Shown here: in pieces, positions 53,295-62,258 of the stretch
How positions within the stretch are numbered: position 1 is the first letter of the stretch
How the letters are laid out: each line of letters begins with the position of its first letter
Source: JANNNF01 sp040385825
Lineage (GTDB): Bacteria; Pseudomonadota; Alphaproteobacteria; Rhodobacterales; Rhodobacteraceae
Assembly: GCA_040385825.1 (NCBI GenBank)
Contig: JAZKGQ010000024.1
Span: 22,090 to 86,089 of the forward strand
Direction: 5' to 3'
DNA: 64,000 nt
Position numbers and translations under genes: made by a program
Notes under the pieces: model-generated
Database searches by the model: none
Seen by the model: only the letters and a program-made list of their open reading frames with translations
What the model was told of the DNA's origin: nothing

Positions 53295-54386
53295 TTACCG
53301 AACATGGATCAGCGTCTGAAACAGCGCGGGGTCCAGACTGACCGCCGCGAAGGTCGGCCCCTCGGTCAGCACCGACACCGCGTCATGGCTGTGCAGGCTT
53401 TCCTGATGGCTGGCCACCACCCGGAAATCGCCGATCCGCGGATCGCCCCGCAACACCTGACAGAAACTGCGCGCCGCATCCTCGACGAAGATCGGGTTGG
53501 CGGCGTTCAACTCGGCAAAGGCCTGCTCATCCTCGCGCTTGACCATCACCTGCGTCTCCGTCGGCACGGCATCGCGGGCAAGGGCGATCAGATCCTCGAA
53601 CCACAGGCAATCGTCCCCGCGCAATTCCACCGAAATCCGCGCCACCGACCGCTGGCTGTGCGGCGTGGCCAACTGCCCCCGCACCCGCCGCGCATGTTCC
53701 GACAGTTCCAGCGAACAGGGGCAGGTGCTGGAATAGACGTAATCCAGATGGATGATCTTGGTCCGCACGCCCCCGGCATCGACCAGCTCCAGCGCGATGT
53801 CGTAATACTGCCAGCCGGTCAGCCCCGACCGCAGCGATTGCACCTGCATCGGAAAGGAAAACCGCATCTGGATGCGCGCATCAAAGGCCCCCAGATCGGT
53901 CAGATAATCCTCCAGCGCCGCCGCGATCACCTCAAAGCTGAACTCCCGGTCGGCATGGGCATAGAACGACCGCATGATGCGGCTCATGTTGATGCCCTTC
54001 TTTTCGGCCTCCAGACTGACCGTGCCTGTCACGCTCGTCTCCAGCATCACCTCGCCCGCATCGCGGGTGCGATAGCGGATCGGCAGCCGAAAGTTGGAAA
54101 TCCCCACATGCTGGATCGCGGCCTTTGCCCCCACGATCAGGCTGGATGGGCCGTTCTGCAAATCGGGCAGGCCCGCCTTGTAGGCCTCGCTGACGCCGAA
54201 CTCGGCAGGGTAGGCCCGGCTGAGCGCCGGATAGCCCATTCCGGGCACCAGATAGCCCACCGCCCCGTCCAAGCCGGCAATCTCGGCATCCGACGATCCG
54301 CCCGCCCAGTGCCGCAACAGGGCAAGGGCGGCCTCGGCCTCGGCCCGGCTGGGCTTGCGGTCAATTTGCGGTGTGTGGATGGTCAT
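53295..54386 (-). CDS. folE2: GTP cyclohydrolase I type IB
   Basis: A 363 aa enzyme of the metal-flexible GCYH-IB family, making dihydroneopterin triphosphate for folate. The catalytic Cys is in SSTCPCSLELSEHA, with the partner motifs RGDDCLWFEDLI and the C-terminal SHQESLHSHDAV. A ~60-residue N-terminal extension precedes the core, longer than in some homologues. ATG at 54386 follows AGGGA. It belongs to the same pathway as folB and folP 19 kb away. Confidence 0.94.
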   Translation of the reverse strand: MTIHTPQIDRKPSRAEAEAALALLRHWAGGSSDAEIAGLDGAVGYLVPGMGYPALSRAYPAEFGVSEAYKAGLPDLQNGPSSLIVGAKAAIQHVGISNFRLPIRYRTRDAGEVMLETSVTGTVSLEAEKKGINMSRIMRSFYAHADREFSFEVIAAALEDYLTDLGAFDARIQMRFSFPMQVQSLRSGLTGWQYYDIALELVDAGGVRTKIIHLDYVYSSTCPCSLELSEHARRVRGQLATPHSQRSVARISVELRGDDCLWFEDLIALARDAVPTETQVMVKREDEQAFAELNAANPIFVEDAARSFCQVLRGDPRIGDFRVVASHQESLHSHDAVSVLTEGPTFAAVSLDPALFQTLIHVR

Positions 54387-54517
54387 GGAATGTCCCTTCG
54401 GTTCAGGCGATGTACCGCAAGGCACAGGCCGTCAATGTCAACAGCACAGGTCAATCTAGGGGCGCAGCCGGGTTTCGCCAGCCCCGCCGCGTCACATCGG
54501 CGCAAAGGCGCGGCACT

Positions 54518-55216
54518 TTAGCGCTTGAACAGGATCGCCTGCGCCTCTTTCGAGGTGGTCGCGGCCCGCTGATCGGCCGCCACCGCAAGCCCGGCCTGAA
54601 ACGCGGGGCGCGCCGACAGCGCATTCAGCCAGCGCGCCAGATGCGGCTTGTCGTCCAGCACCTGTTCCTGCCGCGCCCAGCCCTGTGCCCAGGGCCAGAT
54701 CGCGAAATCGGCAATCGACAGGAAATCCCCCGCGACATGGGCGTGGCGCGCCAACTGCCCGTCCAGCACCCCGTACAGCCGCCCCACCTCGCGGCGATAG
54801 CGGTCTTGCGCATAGGGCAGCACCTGCGGCGGGTCCAGCTCGGGCGCGTAATGCAAGAAGTGATGCGCCTGCCCCGCCATCGGCCCCACCCCGCCCATCT
54901 GCCACATCAGCCATTGATCCACGGCAATGCGGTGCCGTTCGGTCTTGCCGTAGAACTTGCCCGACTTGCGCGCCAGATATTGCAGGATGGCGCCGGATTC
55001 GAAAATCGAGATCGGTTGCCCGTCCGGTCCGTCGCGATCGGTGATGGCGGGCATCCGGTTGTTGGGCGAGATCGCCAGAAACTCGGGCTTGAACTGATCC
55101 CCTGCCCCGATGTTGACCAGATGCAGCGCATAGGGCAGGCCCATTTCCGCCAGCGCGATGGTGATTTTCCAGCCGTTGGGCGTGGGCCAGTAGTACAGAT
55201 CAATCGGGGCAGCCAT
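54518..55216 (-). CDS. Glutathione S-transferase family protein
   Basis: A 232 aa GST. The thioredoxin-like N-domain (IDLYYWPTPNGWKITIALAE) has the SPNNRMPAI cis-Pro loop and FESGAILQYLA glutathione site, and an all-helical C-domain ends in FLSIADFAIWPWAQGW. The TPNGWK motif places it near the YfcG/YghU nu-class group, which can act as disulfide reductases. It lies 30 bases downstream of the alpha/beta hydrolase gene on the same strand. Confidence 0.9.
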   Translation of the reverse strand: MAAPIDLYYWPTPNGWKITIALAEMGLPYALHLVNIGAGDQFKPEFLAISPNNRMPAITDRDGPDGQPISIFESGAILQYLARKSGKFYGKTERHRIAVDQWLMWQMGGVGPMAGQAHHFLHYAPELDPPQVLPYAQDRYRREVGRLYGVLDGQLARHAHVAGDFLSIADFAIWPWAQGWARQEQVLDDKPHLARWLNALSARPAFQAGLAVAADQRAATTSKEAQAILFKR

Positions 55217-55246
55217 GGCGCGTCCTTCGGTCGGGGTCTGCGCGCA

Positions 55247-56149
55247 TCATGCCGGGTTTGGCCGCAGGGGCAAGGGCCAGTGCGGCACCAACCGCGACCA
55301 GCGCGGATCACGGGCGGAAGGCAGCGCCGCGCGCAGCGTCGTCAGCGGCAATTCGCCGGTCAGCAGCGCGCGGTACATCGGCAACAGGCCGGGGCGCATG
55401 TAGGGCGACCAGTGGCTGATCCGCGACCGGGCGGCAGGCAGCCGGTGGCCAAGCCGGGCCAGCGCCTCGGTCGTGGCGGTCTGGTCGATTTGCAGGTCCA
55501 GCCAGTTGGACAGCGGCTGGCCCAACCCCTCTCCGATCGCCGTATCGCAGCCGCCCATGGCCAGCCATTCCAGCAGCACGTCGAACAGGTCATTTTCCCG
55601 CGTGGTGATGTTGAACACCTGCGCCGTGGCCCCGGCAGGCGTGTTCATCGCGGCCCGTGCAGGCCCGCGGGTTTCGGCGCCGGCAAGCAGCACCATCCGG
55701 CCCACCCGTCCGGCGGGCAGATGGGGCAAGCTCGCCAGCGCCACCCGCGCGCCCAGGGAATGGGCGATGACATGCACCTCATGGCTGGCCGGGATTGCGG
55801 CGATCAGCGCGGCAAGGCTTTGGCCTGCCGCCGTCGCCCGCTGATGCACCCGCCGCAAGATGCCCCGCGATTGCCAGCCAAACCCCACCGCGATCCCTCC
55901 GGCCCCGGACAGGCCCAGATGCCGGGGCCAGCTTATGGCGGTGTGGTCGGCCGGGTCGGGGTCCAGCGCCAGAATGTGGCGGTGCGGGCAATGCCTGGCG
56001 ATGCCCGGCGCAAAGCGATAGCCATGCACCATGATCACCACCGGGGCCGTGGCGGGCAGCGCCGACAGCGACTGTGCAAGCGGCGGCCCGTCGGTCTGAA
56101 ACCCCGCAGGGATGGCATTCACGCGAATAGGTTTGGGTATATCCTGCAT
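55247..56149 (-). CDS. Alpha/beta hydrolase
   Basis: A 300 aa hydrolase. The oxyanion strand APVVIMVHGYRFAPG and the nucleophile elbow HVIAHSLGARVAL (Ser) are clear, and a possible catalytic Asp lies in RENDLFDVLLEW. A conserved CPHRHILALDP precedes the second strand. The start is uncertain: ATG at 56149 gives a normal N-terminus; 56185 and 56209 are alternatives without better ribosome sites. The substrate is unknown. It is divergent from metZ and its SAM riboswitch. Confidence 0.8.
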   Translation of the reverse strand: MQDIPKPIRVNAIPAGFQTDGPPLAQSLSALPATAPVVIMVHGYRFAPGIARHCPHRHILALDPDPADHTAISWPRHLGLSGAGGIAVGFGWQSRGILRRVHQRATAAGQSLAALIAAIPASHEVHVIAHSLGARVALASLPHLPAGRVGRMVLLAGAETRGPARAAMNTPAGATAQVFNITTRENDLFDVLLEWLAMGGCDTAIGEGLGQPLSNWLDLQIDQTATTEALARLGHRLPAARSRISHWSPYMRPGLLPMYRALLTGELPLTTLRAALPSARDPRWSRLVPHWPLPLRPNPA

Positions 56150-56307
56150 CAGACCCACCACATCTGGACGGTTGTTTGCAGGCATACACAACAGGCGCAA
56201 CGCCGCCATGACAGCCACGCGGCAGTTGCATGACCATCCATCAGACCTTGGCCCCGGCCCGACCGATGCCATGGTTGACGCCCGTGGCCCTTGGGCGTAT
56301 GAAACCC

Positions 56308-56363
56308 GTCGTGGCGCTTTGTTACCGGATTGCGGGCCACGTTAAACATTCCGCTAAAAGGGT
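56308..56363 (+). ncRNA. SAM-II riboswitch upstream of metZ
   Basis: CGTGGC (56310-56315) pairs with GCCACG (56336-56341). The loop contains TTACCGGATTG, and the 3' part CGTTAAACATTCCGCTAAAAGG matches the alphaproteobacterial SAM-II consensus in two consecutive pieces. CGGA/TCCG can form the pseudoknot. It should bind S-adenosylmethionine and shut off metZ. Confidence 0.92.
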
Positions 56364-56375
56364 CAGGGTCTTTCG

Positions 56376-56406
56376 CCCCGAAACCCTTGGGTTTTCGGGG
56401 TTTTTT
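56376..56406 (+). terminator. Terminator between SAM-II riboswitch and metZ
   Basis: CCCCGAAACCC (56376-56386) pairs with GGGTTTTCGGGG (56389-56400) with one bulge, followed by TTTTTT (56401-56406). It lies 17 bases before the metZ start, so the switch may work at transcription. Confidence 0.85.
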
Positions 56407-56423
56407 CTTGGCCGGAGGCCATT

Positions 56424-57602
56424 ATGGACAACTGGAAGACGCGCACGAAACTGGTCCACGAAGGCAGCCGCCGCAGCCAATATGGCGAGATGGCCGAAGC
56501 GATCTATCTGACGCAGGGTTTTGTCTACCCCACGGCAGAAGCCGCCGAAGCCCGGTTCATCAAGACCGGCGAGGATGAATTCATCTATGCCCGCTACGGC
56601 AACCCCACCACCCGGATGTTCGAGGAACGCATCGCGGCACTGGAAGGCACCGAAGACGCCTTTGCCACCGCCTCGGGCATGGCTGCGGTCAACGGTGCGC
56701 TGACCTCGATGCTGCGGGCGGGCGATCATGTGGTGTCGTCGCGCGCGCTGTTCGGGTCTTGCCTCTATGTGCTGGAAGAAGTGCTGACCCGGTTCGGCGT
56801 CAACGTCACCTTTGTTGACGGGGCCGATCTTGCGGCATGGCGGGCGGCGGTGACCCCCGCCACCAAGGCCGTGTTCTTTGAATCGATGTCGAACCCCACG
56901 CTGGAACTGGTCGATATTCGCGGCGTTGCCGACATTGCCCATGCCGTCGGCGCGCTGGTGATCGTCGACAACGTCTTTGCCACCCCGATCTTCAGCCGCG
57001 CGGTGGAACAGGGCGCCGATGTGGTGGTCTATTCCACCACCAAGCACATCGACGGCCAGGGCCGCGCCCTTGGCGGCGTGATCTGCGGCACCCGCGACTT
57101 CGTGCGCAAGGTGGCCGAGCCGTACATGAAGCACACCGGCGGCTCGATGAGCCCGTTCACCGCCTGGATCATGCTGAACGGCATGGCCACGCTGGACCTG
57201 CGCTGCCGGGCGATGGCCGATGCGGCGCTGACCCTGGCGCAGGCGCTGCAAGGCCATGCGGCCTTGGGCCGGGTGATCTTTCCGGGCCTGCCCAGCCATG
57301 CGCAACACGCGCTGGCGATGGACCAGATGGGGTCTGGCGGAACCTTGGTGACCTTCGACATCACGGCGGGCAAAGAGGCTGCGTTCCGGTTCATGAACGC
57401 GCTGGAGATCATCAAGATCTCGAACAACCTTGGCGATGCCAAATCCATCGCAACCCACCCGGCCACCACCACCCATCAGCGCCTGCCGCAAGACCAGAAG
57501 GATCTGCTGGGCATCACGCCGGGCCTGATCCGCCTGTCGGTCGGGCTGGAAGACCCCGCCGACCTGATCGCCGACCTGATGCAGGCCTTGGCCGCCATCT
57601 GA
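56424..57602 (+). CDS. metZ: O-succinylhomoserine sulfhydrylase
   Basis: A 392 aa Cys/Met-metabolism PLP enzyme that makes homocysteine from O-succinylhomoserine and sulfide. The opening RTKLVHEGSRRSQYGEMAEA, split at its Arg pair, and YARYGNPTTRMFEERIAALEG are family marks. The PLP Lys lies in YSTTKHIDGQGR (~206), and SVGLEDPADLIADL is near the C-terminus. The 5' leader carries a SAM-II riboswitch and a terminator, so expression should fall when SAM is plentiful. The ribosome site CCGGAGG is inside the post-terminator spacer. Confidence 0.95.
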   Translation: MDNWKTRTKLVHEGSRRSQYGEMAEAIYLTQGFVYPTAEAAEARFIKTGEDEFIYARYGNPTTRMFEERIAALEGTEDAFATASGMAAVNGALTSMLRAGDHVVSSRALFGSCLYVLEEVLTRFGVNVTFVDGADLAAWRAAVTPATKAVFFESMSNPTLELVDIRGVADIAHAVGALVIVDNVFATPIFSRAVEQGADVVVYSTTKHIDGQGRALGGVICGTRDFVRKVAEPYMKHTGGSMSPFTAWIMLNGMATLDLRCRAMADAALTLAQALQGHAALGRVIFPGLPSHAQHALAMDQMGSGGTLVTFDITAGKEAAFRFMNALEIIKISNNLGDAKSIATHPATTTHQRLPQDQKDLLGITPGLIRLSVGLEDPADLIADLMQALAAI

Positions 57603-57606
57603 CCAA

Positions 57607-57629
57607 AAGGGGGGCGTCACGCCCCCCTT
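57607..57629 (+). terminator. Terminator after metZ
   Basis: AAGGGGGGCG (57607-57616) pairs perfectly with CGCCCCCCTT (57620-57629) around a 3-base loop, directly after the metZ stop. Confidence 0.8.
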
Positions 57630-57689
57630 CCAAGCCCCACCGTCGGATATTCCCGCACAGGGGATCCAGTTCCAATCACCCCTGCCGCA

Positions 57690-58325
57690 TCAATTGCGGG
57701 CGGCATCATCCTCGGCGGCGACAACCGTGGCAATCAGCGCCGACAGGATCATATGGCTGATCACCGGCAACACCGCCCAGAACACCAGCCAGCCCGCCGG
57801 CAGCAACACCCGGATCAGCGTTTCGTTCAGCAGCAGAAACGCCAGATGATACAGCACCATCATGCGTGACAGGCCGGGCAGATAGCGCGTCATCGGCTCC
57901 CACGGCCAGAACAGCGCGGCCATGTCGGTGCGGTTGGCGATCACGTCCGACAGGAACATCGCGCCCAGCACGACGAAATACAGGCTCTGCATCCGCTGGC
58001 ACAGCAGCGGATCATCGATCCAGACCAGCAGCGCCAATGGCCCCAGGGCCAAGGGCACCATCATTGCCAGGGTCTGACGGGCAGAAAAGCTGGCCAACAG
58101 CCGCCGCACCATGCCCTCCAGCCGCAGGGCGACCCGCAGCGCCAGACCAATGACAAAGGCGGTGACAAAGGCCTCGGCCTCGTTTTCCGGGCCAAGCCAC
58201 AGCGCCATCACCACAAAGGCGGGCACCATGATGATCCCCGGCACCAGCAGACGCATGGGCAAGGGCGGGGCCTGCCGGAACAGGCCCATGAACTGACGGA
58301 TGGCATCGTTGAACTGGGTGATCAT
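57690..58325 (-). CDS. Multi-pass membrane protein, unknown
   Basis: A 211 aa integral membrane protein with about five hydrophobic helices (LLVPGIIMVPAFVVMALWLG, AMMVPLALGPLALLVWI, SLYFVVLGAMFLSDVIA, VFWAVLPVISHMILSALIA). There is no recognisable catalytic or transport motif. The N-terminus is amphipathic (ITQFNDAIRQFMGLFRQ). ATG at 58325 is the natural start; the open frame to 58871 antisense to yciB is rejected. It is separated from yciB by 107 bases. Function unknown. Confidence 0.7.
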   Translation of the reverse strand: MITQFNDAIRQFMGLFRQAPPLPMRLLVPGIIMVPAFVVMALWLGPENEAEAFVTAFVIGLALRVALRLEGMVRRLLASFSARQTLAMMVPLALGPLALLVWIDDPLLCQRMQSLYFVVLGAMFLSDVIANRTDMAALFWPWEPMTRYLPGLSRMMVLYHLAFLLLNETLIRVLLPAGWLVFWAVLPVISHMILSALIATVVAAEDDAARN

Positions 58326-58432
58326 TGGCTGGCGCGACCCTCTGGCAGGAGTTGCCCCCAGCCCTAGCCCGCGATCAAGGCGCGCTTTGGGCAGGCCAGC
58401 GTCGCAAGCGCGGCAAGAATAGGTCGCAAAAG

Positions 58433-59056
58433 TTAATCCTTGTCGCCGGGTGCGTCGGCGGGTGCGTCGGGTATCGCATGGGCCGACATCAGCCGCCCCT
58501 GCGTCATGAAGAACACAAAGATCGCTGCCGTCAGGCCAAAGGTCTTGAATGTGACCCAGGCCTCGGTCGACATGCTGCGCCAGATCACCTCGTTTGCTAC
58601 CGCAAGGCCAAAGAAGAACGCGCACAGACGGCGGGTCAGGATCATCCAGCCTTCGTGTTGCAGGGCCAGCGCTTCTTCCATCGCCAGTTTCAGGTAGGAT
58701 TGCCCGCGCAGCAGACCAAAGCCAAGGATGCCCGCGAACAGCAGGTAAATCATCGTGGGCTTCATCTTGAAGAACCGCTCGTCCTTCAGCCAGACCGACA
58801 GCCCGCCGAACACCACCACCAGAACCACCGTCACAAGCTGCATCTTCGACAGCTTGCCCGTCAGCCACCACAACAGCCCCGTTGTGACCAGCATCAAGGG
58901 AATGAACGCCGCCGTCATGGCGATGAAACCCGAATATTCCTGCCCCAGAAGGGTAACCGTATCATCCTTCAGCCGGGCATAGCCGATGAAGAACAGCGCG
59001 ACAGGCCCCAGTTCGAGGACCATCTTCACCACCGGATTGATCTTTTTCTCAGCCAT
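58433..59056 (-). CDS. yciB: Inner membrane septation protein YciB/IspZ
   Basis: A 207 aa five-helix membrane protein of the YciB (IspA/IspZ) family. NPVVKMVLELGPVALFFIGY opens it, KPTMIYLLFAGILGFGLLRG and ANEVIWRSMSTEAWVTFKTFG (two stretches) are the conserved blocks. YciB supports envelope integrity and division. It is the third gene of ftsY-EamA-yciB, starting three bases after the transporter stop. The C-terminal tail is short and acidic (DAPADAPGDKD). Confidence 0.92.
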   Translation of the reverse strand: MAEKKINPVVKMVLELGPVALFFIGYARLKDDTVTLLGQEYSGFIAMTAAFIPLMLVTTGLLWWLTGKLSKMQLVTVVLVVVFGGLSVWLKDERFFKMKPTMIYLLFAGILGFGLLRGQSYLKLAMEEALALQHEGWMILTRRLCAFFFGLAVANEVIWRSMSTEAWVTFKTFGLTAAIFVFFMTQGRLMSAHAIPDAPADAPGDKD

Positions 59057-59059
59057 CGC

Positions 59060-59965
59060 CTATCCCGCCTGTACCATGATCGCACCCGCCGCGATCAACC
59101 CCATCAACCCTGCCCGCAGCAGCCCGACCCGTTCGCCCAGCACCGCCCAGCCGATCACCCCGGCAAACAGGGTAGAGGTTTCGCGCAGCGCCGCAACCTC
59201 GCCCACCTTGCCCAGCCTGGTGCCCAGCATGACCCCGCCAAAGCTGACGAAGGCCACCAGCGCCCCGATGATCCCGCGCAGCATCAGGGGGCGCAAGGGG
59301 GGCAAGGGGGGCGCCGTGGGCCGCGTCAGCCGCCATGCCATCAGCAGCGGAAAATCCATCGAGGTGATGAAGAAGAACCACGCCAGAAACGTGAACGGGT
59401 CCGGCGTCAGGCGGATGCCCCAGGCGTCATTGGTGGTGTAGACCGCCACCAGCACCCCGCCCGCAAAGGCCCATCCCAGCCCCGCGCGCACCGCCGCCGG
59501 GTCCACCCGCACCGCCCGCAGATTGACCGCCGCCAGCAACAGGATCGCCCCCGACAGCAGCGCCACCCCCAACCATTGCAGCGCGCCATATTGCTCGGCC
59601 AGAAAGGTGGCGGCAAAGGCCAGCGTGATCAATGGCCCGGTGCCGCGCACCACGGGATAGACCACGGTATAGGCCGCCCGTTCATAGGCCAGCGCCATGG
59701 TCAGCTTGTAGGCAAAATGGATGCACAGCGCCCCTGCCAGCACCAGCCATTCGCCCCCCACCGGGCGCGGCACCACAAACAGCGCCACAGGGGCGGCAAG
59801 CACCATCATCCACAGATCAATCACCCCGCGCGTGATCCAGGGGTCATGCCGCCCCTTCTGCAACGCGCCAAAGCAGGCATGCGCAAAGGCCGACAGCAGC
59901 GCCAGCAGCAGGGCCACCCGCGCGCCCTCTGCCGTGCCTTCCAATTGGGTGATCCACTGGGTCAT
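59060..59965 (-). CDS. EamA-family DMT transporter
   Basis: A 301 aa ten-helix drug/metabolite transporter with two EamA repeats. The first ends with VYPVVRGTGPLITLAFAATF and AEQYGALQWLGVALLSGAIL; the second has the parallel ETSTLFAGVIGWAVLGERVG. The substrate cannot be inferred. ATG at 59965 lies ten bases after the ftsY stop, and yciB follows after three bases, so all three are likely one transcript. Confidence 0.88.
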   Translation of the reverse strand: MTQWITQLEGTAEGARVALLLALLSAFAHACFGALQKGRHDPWITRGVIDLWMMVLAAPVALFVVPRPVGGEWLVLAGALCIHFAYKLTMALAYERAAYTVVYPVVRGTGPLITLAFAATFLAEQYGALQWLGVALLSGAILLLAAVNLRAVRVDPAAVRAGLGWAFAGGVLVAVYTTNDAWGIRLTPDPFTFLAWFFFITSMDFPLLMAWRLTRPTAPPLPPLRPLMLRGIIGALVAFVSFGGVMLGTRLGKVGEVAALRETSTLFAGVIGWAVLGERVGLLRAGLMGLIAAGAIMVQAG

Positions 59966-59975
59966 GGGCGGGGGG

Positions 59976-60992
59976 TCACGCGTCCAGACCCACCAGCGCG
60001 CGGGCAAAATCCTGCGGGTCGAACGGGGCCAGATCGTCGATCTGTTCGCCCACGCCGATGGCATGGATGGGCAGGCCGAACTTGTCGGCCAGCGCCACCA
60101 GCACACCGCCCTTGGCGGTGCCGTCCAGCTTGGTCATCACAAGGCCCGAGACATCGGCGATCTTGCGGAAAATCTCGACCTGCGTGATGGCGTTCTGGCC
60201 TGTCGTCGCATCCAGCACCAGCAGGGTGTTGTGCGGCGCGGTCGGGTCTTTCTTGCGCAGCACGCGGACGATCTTGGCCAGTTCCTCCATCAGATCGGCG
60301 CGGTTCTGCAACCGGCCTGCGGTGTCGATCAACAGCAGATCAGCCCCCGTCGCCTGCGCATGGGTCAGCGCGTCAAAGGCCAGACTGGCGGGGTCCGACC
60401 CTTCGGGCGCGGTCATCACCGGAACGCCTGCGCGGGTGCCCCAGATCTGCAACTGTTCCACCGCCGCCGCGCGGAACGTGTCGCCCGCCGCAATCACCAC
60501 CGTCTTGCCCGCCGCCTTGAACTGGCTGGCGAGCTTGCCGATGGTCGTGGTCTTGCCAGACCCGTTGACCCCCACCACCAGCACAACCTGCGGCTTTTGC
60601 GGGTAAATCGGCATCGGCCGCGCGACAGGCTCCATGATCCGGGCAACCTCGCCCGCCAGCGCCTGCCGCAATTCCGTGCTGGAGATGCGCTTGCCAAAGC
60701 GGCCCTCGGCGATGTTTGCCGTCACCCGCACCGCCGTATCCACCCCCATGTCGGCCTGAATCAGCACGTCTTCCAGGCTTTCCAGCATCGCATCATCCAG
60801 CGTGCGGCGGGCCTCGTCGGCATCGGTGCGGCCCAACAGGCGGCCGATCAGGCCTGGCCCGGTTTTCGCCCCGGCTTCGGCCCCGGTTTCGACAGCAGGC
60901 GCCTCCGGCTCGGCCACCAGCGCCTCCAGCCCGTCGCCGATCTTGTCAGAGGACCGGAACATCCGGTCTTTCAGTTTCTTGAAGAACGACAT
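59976..60992 (-). CDS. ftsY: Signal recognition particle receptor FtsY
   Basis: A 338 aa SRP GTPase that docks ribosome-SRP complexes at the membrane. A short acidic N-domain (ALVAEPEAPAVETGAEAGA) precedes the NG core. The P-loop is GVNGSGKTTTIGKLA (~141), with DTFRAAAVEQL, LLIDTAGRLQN and TKLDGTAKGG as the other GTPase motifs. ATG at 60992 begins MSFFKKLKDRMF, the amphipathic membrane-targeting segment; a codon at 61022 is less likely. It heads the ftsY-EamA-yciB run. Confidence 0.95.
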   Translation of the reverse strand: MSFFKKLKDRMFRSSDKIGDGLEALVAEPEAPAVETGAEAGAKTGPGLIGRLLGRTDADEARRTLDDAMLESLEDVLIQADMGVDTAVRVTANIAEGRFGKRISSTELRQALAGEVARIMEPVARPMPIYPQKPQVVLVVGVNGSGKTTTIGKLASQFKAAGKTVVIAAGDTFRAAAVEQLQIWGTRAGVPVMTAPEGSDPASLAFDALTHAQATGADLLLIDTAGRLQNRADLMEELAKIVRVLRKKDPTAPHNTLLVLDATTGQNAITQVEIFRKIADVSGLVMTKLDGTAKGGVLVALADKFGLPIHAIGVGEQIDDLAPFDPQDFARALVGLDA

Positions 60993-61103
60993 GGGGGCCT
61001 CGGATTTGGCTGCTGCCTTCACCTAGTCAATCCGGGCGTGATTTGAAAGGGCACACACGCGGCGGCACTGGTCAGCGCAGCAGAGGATGCTAAACTTGAT
61101 GCC

Positions 61104-62201
61104 ATGAACACAGCCGCACCATCAAAGCCCCTGCCAAAGCCCTTGCCAAAGCCCCTGCCCATGGCCGCCTTCGCCGCTGCCGCCCTGTCGCCCCTCGGGC
61201 TGTTCGGGTTGGCGCTGTGGGTGGGCGGGCTGTGGGTCTGGGCCGCGTTCCTGTACATGGCGGTGCTGGTGATGATGCTGGACCAGATGCTGCGCCATGT
61301 GGCGGGCGACGCCGCCGACGGGGCCGAGTTTCCCTGCGCGGATGCCCTGCTGGCGGGGATCGGTCTGGGGCATCTGGTGCTGCTGCCACTGGTCACATGG
61401 GGGGTGGCGGGGCCATCGGGCCTGACCACGGGCGCGCGGGTGCTGCTGTTCTTTGGCGCGGGATTGTGGATGGGGCAAGTCGCACATCCGGCGGCACATG
61501 AGCTGATCCACCGGGGCAATCGCTGGCTGTTCCGTCTGGGGGTGGCGGTCTATGTGTCGCTGCTGTTCGGCCAGCACGCCAGCGCCCACCGGCTGGTGCA
61601 TCACCGCCATGTCGCCAGCGCCGATGACCCCAACACCGCACGGTCGGGCGAAGGGTTCTACCGCTTTGCGCTGCGCGCGTGGCGGGGCAGTTTCGTGCAG
61701 GGTTGGCGGGCGGAAACCGCGCTGCGCGCACGCGGCAGCGGCGGCGGGATACACCCCTACGCGGTCTATATCGGCGGGGCCTTGGCCGCACTGGGCCTTG
61801 CATGGGTCATTGCGGGGGCGGCGGGGGTGCTGGTCTGGGCGGGCCTTGCCCTGCACGCGCAAAGCCAGCTTCTGGTGTCGGATTATGTGCAACATTACGG
61901 GCTGGTGCGGGCCATGCAGCCCGACGGGCGGCTGGAACCCGTGGGGCCGCGCCACAGCTGGAACGCAGGGGCGTGGTTCTCATCGGCCATGATGCTGAAC
62001 GCCCCGCGCCATTCCGACCACCACGCCCACCCCACCCGCCCCTACCCGGCGCTGCGCCTGCCGGGGGCCGATCTGGCCCCGCGCCTGCCCTGGCCGCTGC
62101 CGGTGGCCTGCGCGGTTGCCTTCGTGCCCGGCCTGTGGCGGCGCGCGATGCGCAAACCGGTGGCACAGTGGAAATCCGGCCTGCCCCACACCGGGCCGTG
62201 A
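61104..62201 (+). CDS. alkB: AlkB-type membrane monooxygenase
   Basis: A 365 aa membrane non-haem diiron enzyme of the alkane hydroxylase/fatty acid desaturase family. Histidine boxes are HELIHRGN (~131), HRLVHHRHV (~161) and HSDHHAHPTRPY (~302), with YVQHYGL supplying another ligand. Four to six helices surround them. The N-terminus has three KPLP repeats coded by a 12-base tandem repeat. No rubredoxin or rubredoxin reductase gene is adjacent, so its electron partner lies elsewhere. It probably hydroxylates a medium-chain alkane or related lipid. Confidence 0.88.
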   Translation: MNTAAPSKPLPKPLPKPLPMAAFAAAALSPLGLFGLALWVGGLWVWAAFLYMAVLVMMLDQMLRHVAGDAADGAEFPCADALLAGIGLGHLVLLPLVTWGVAGPSGLTTGARVLLFFGAGLWMGQVAHPAAHELIHRGNRWLFRLGVAVYVSLLFGQHASAHRLVHHRHVASADDPNTARSGEGFYRFALRAWRGSFVQGWRAETALRARGSGGGIHPYAVYIGGALAALGLAWVIAGAAGVLVWAGLALHAQSQLLVSDYVQHYGLVRAMQPDGRLEPVGPRHSWNAGAWFSSAMMLNAPRHSDHHAHPTRPYPALRLPGADLAPRLPWPLPVACAVAFVPGLWRRAMRKPVAQWKSGLPHTGP

Positions 62202-62258
62202 CTGGCCTTGCCGCGCAGGATGGGGCAGGATCGGGCAACCCCGACGGAGACAGCCCCC

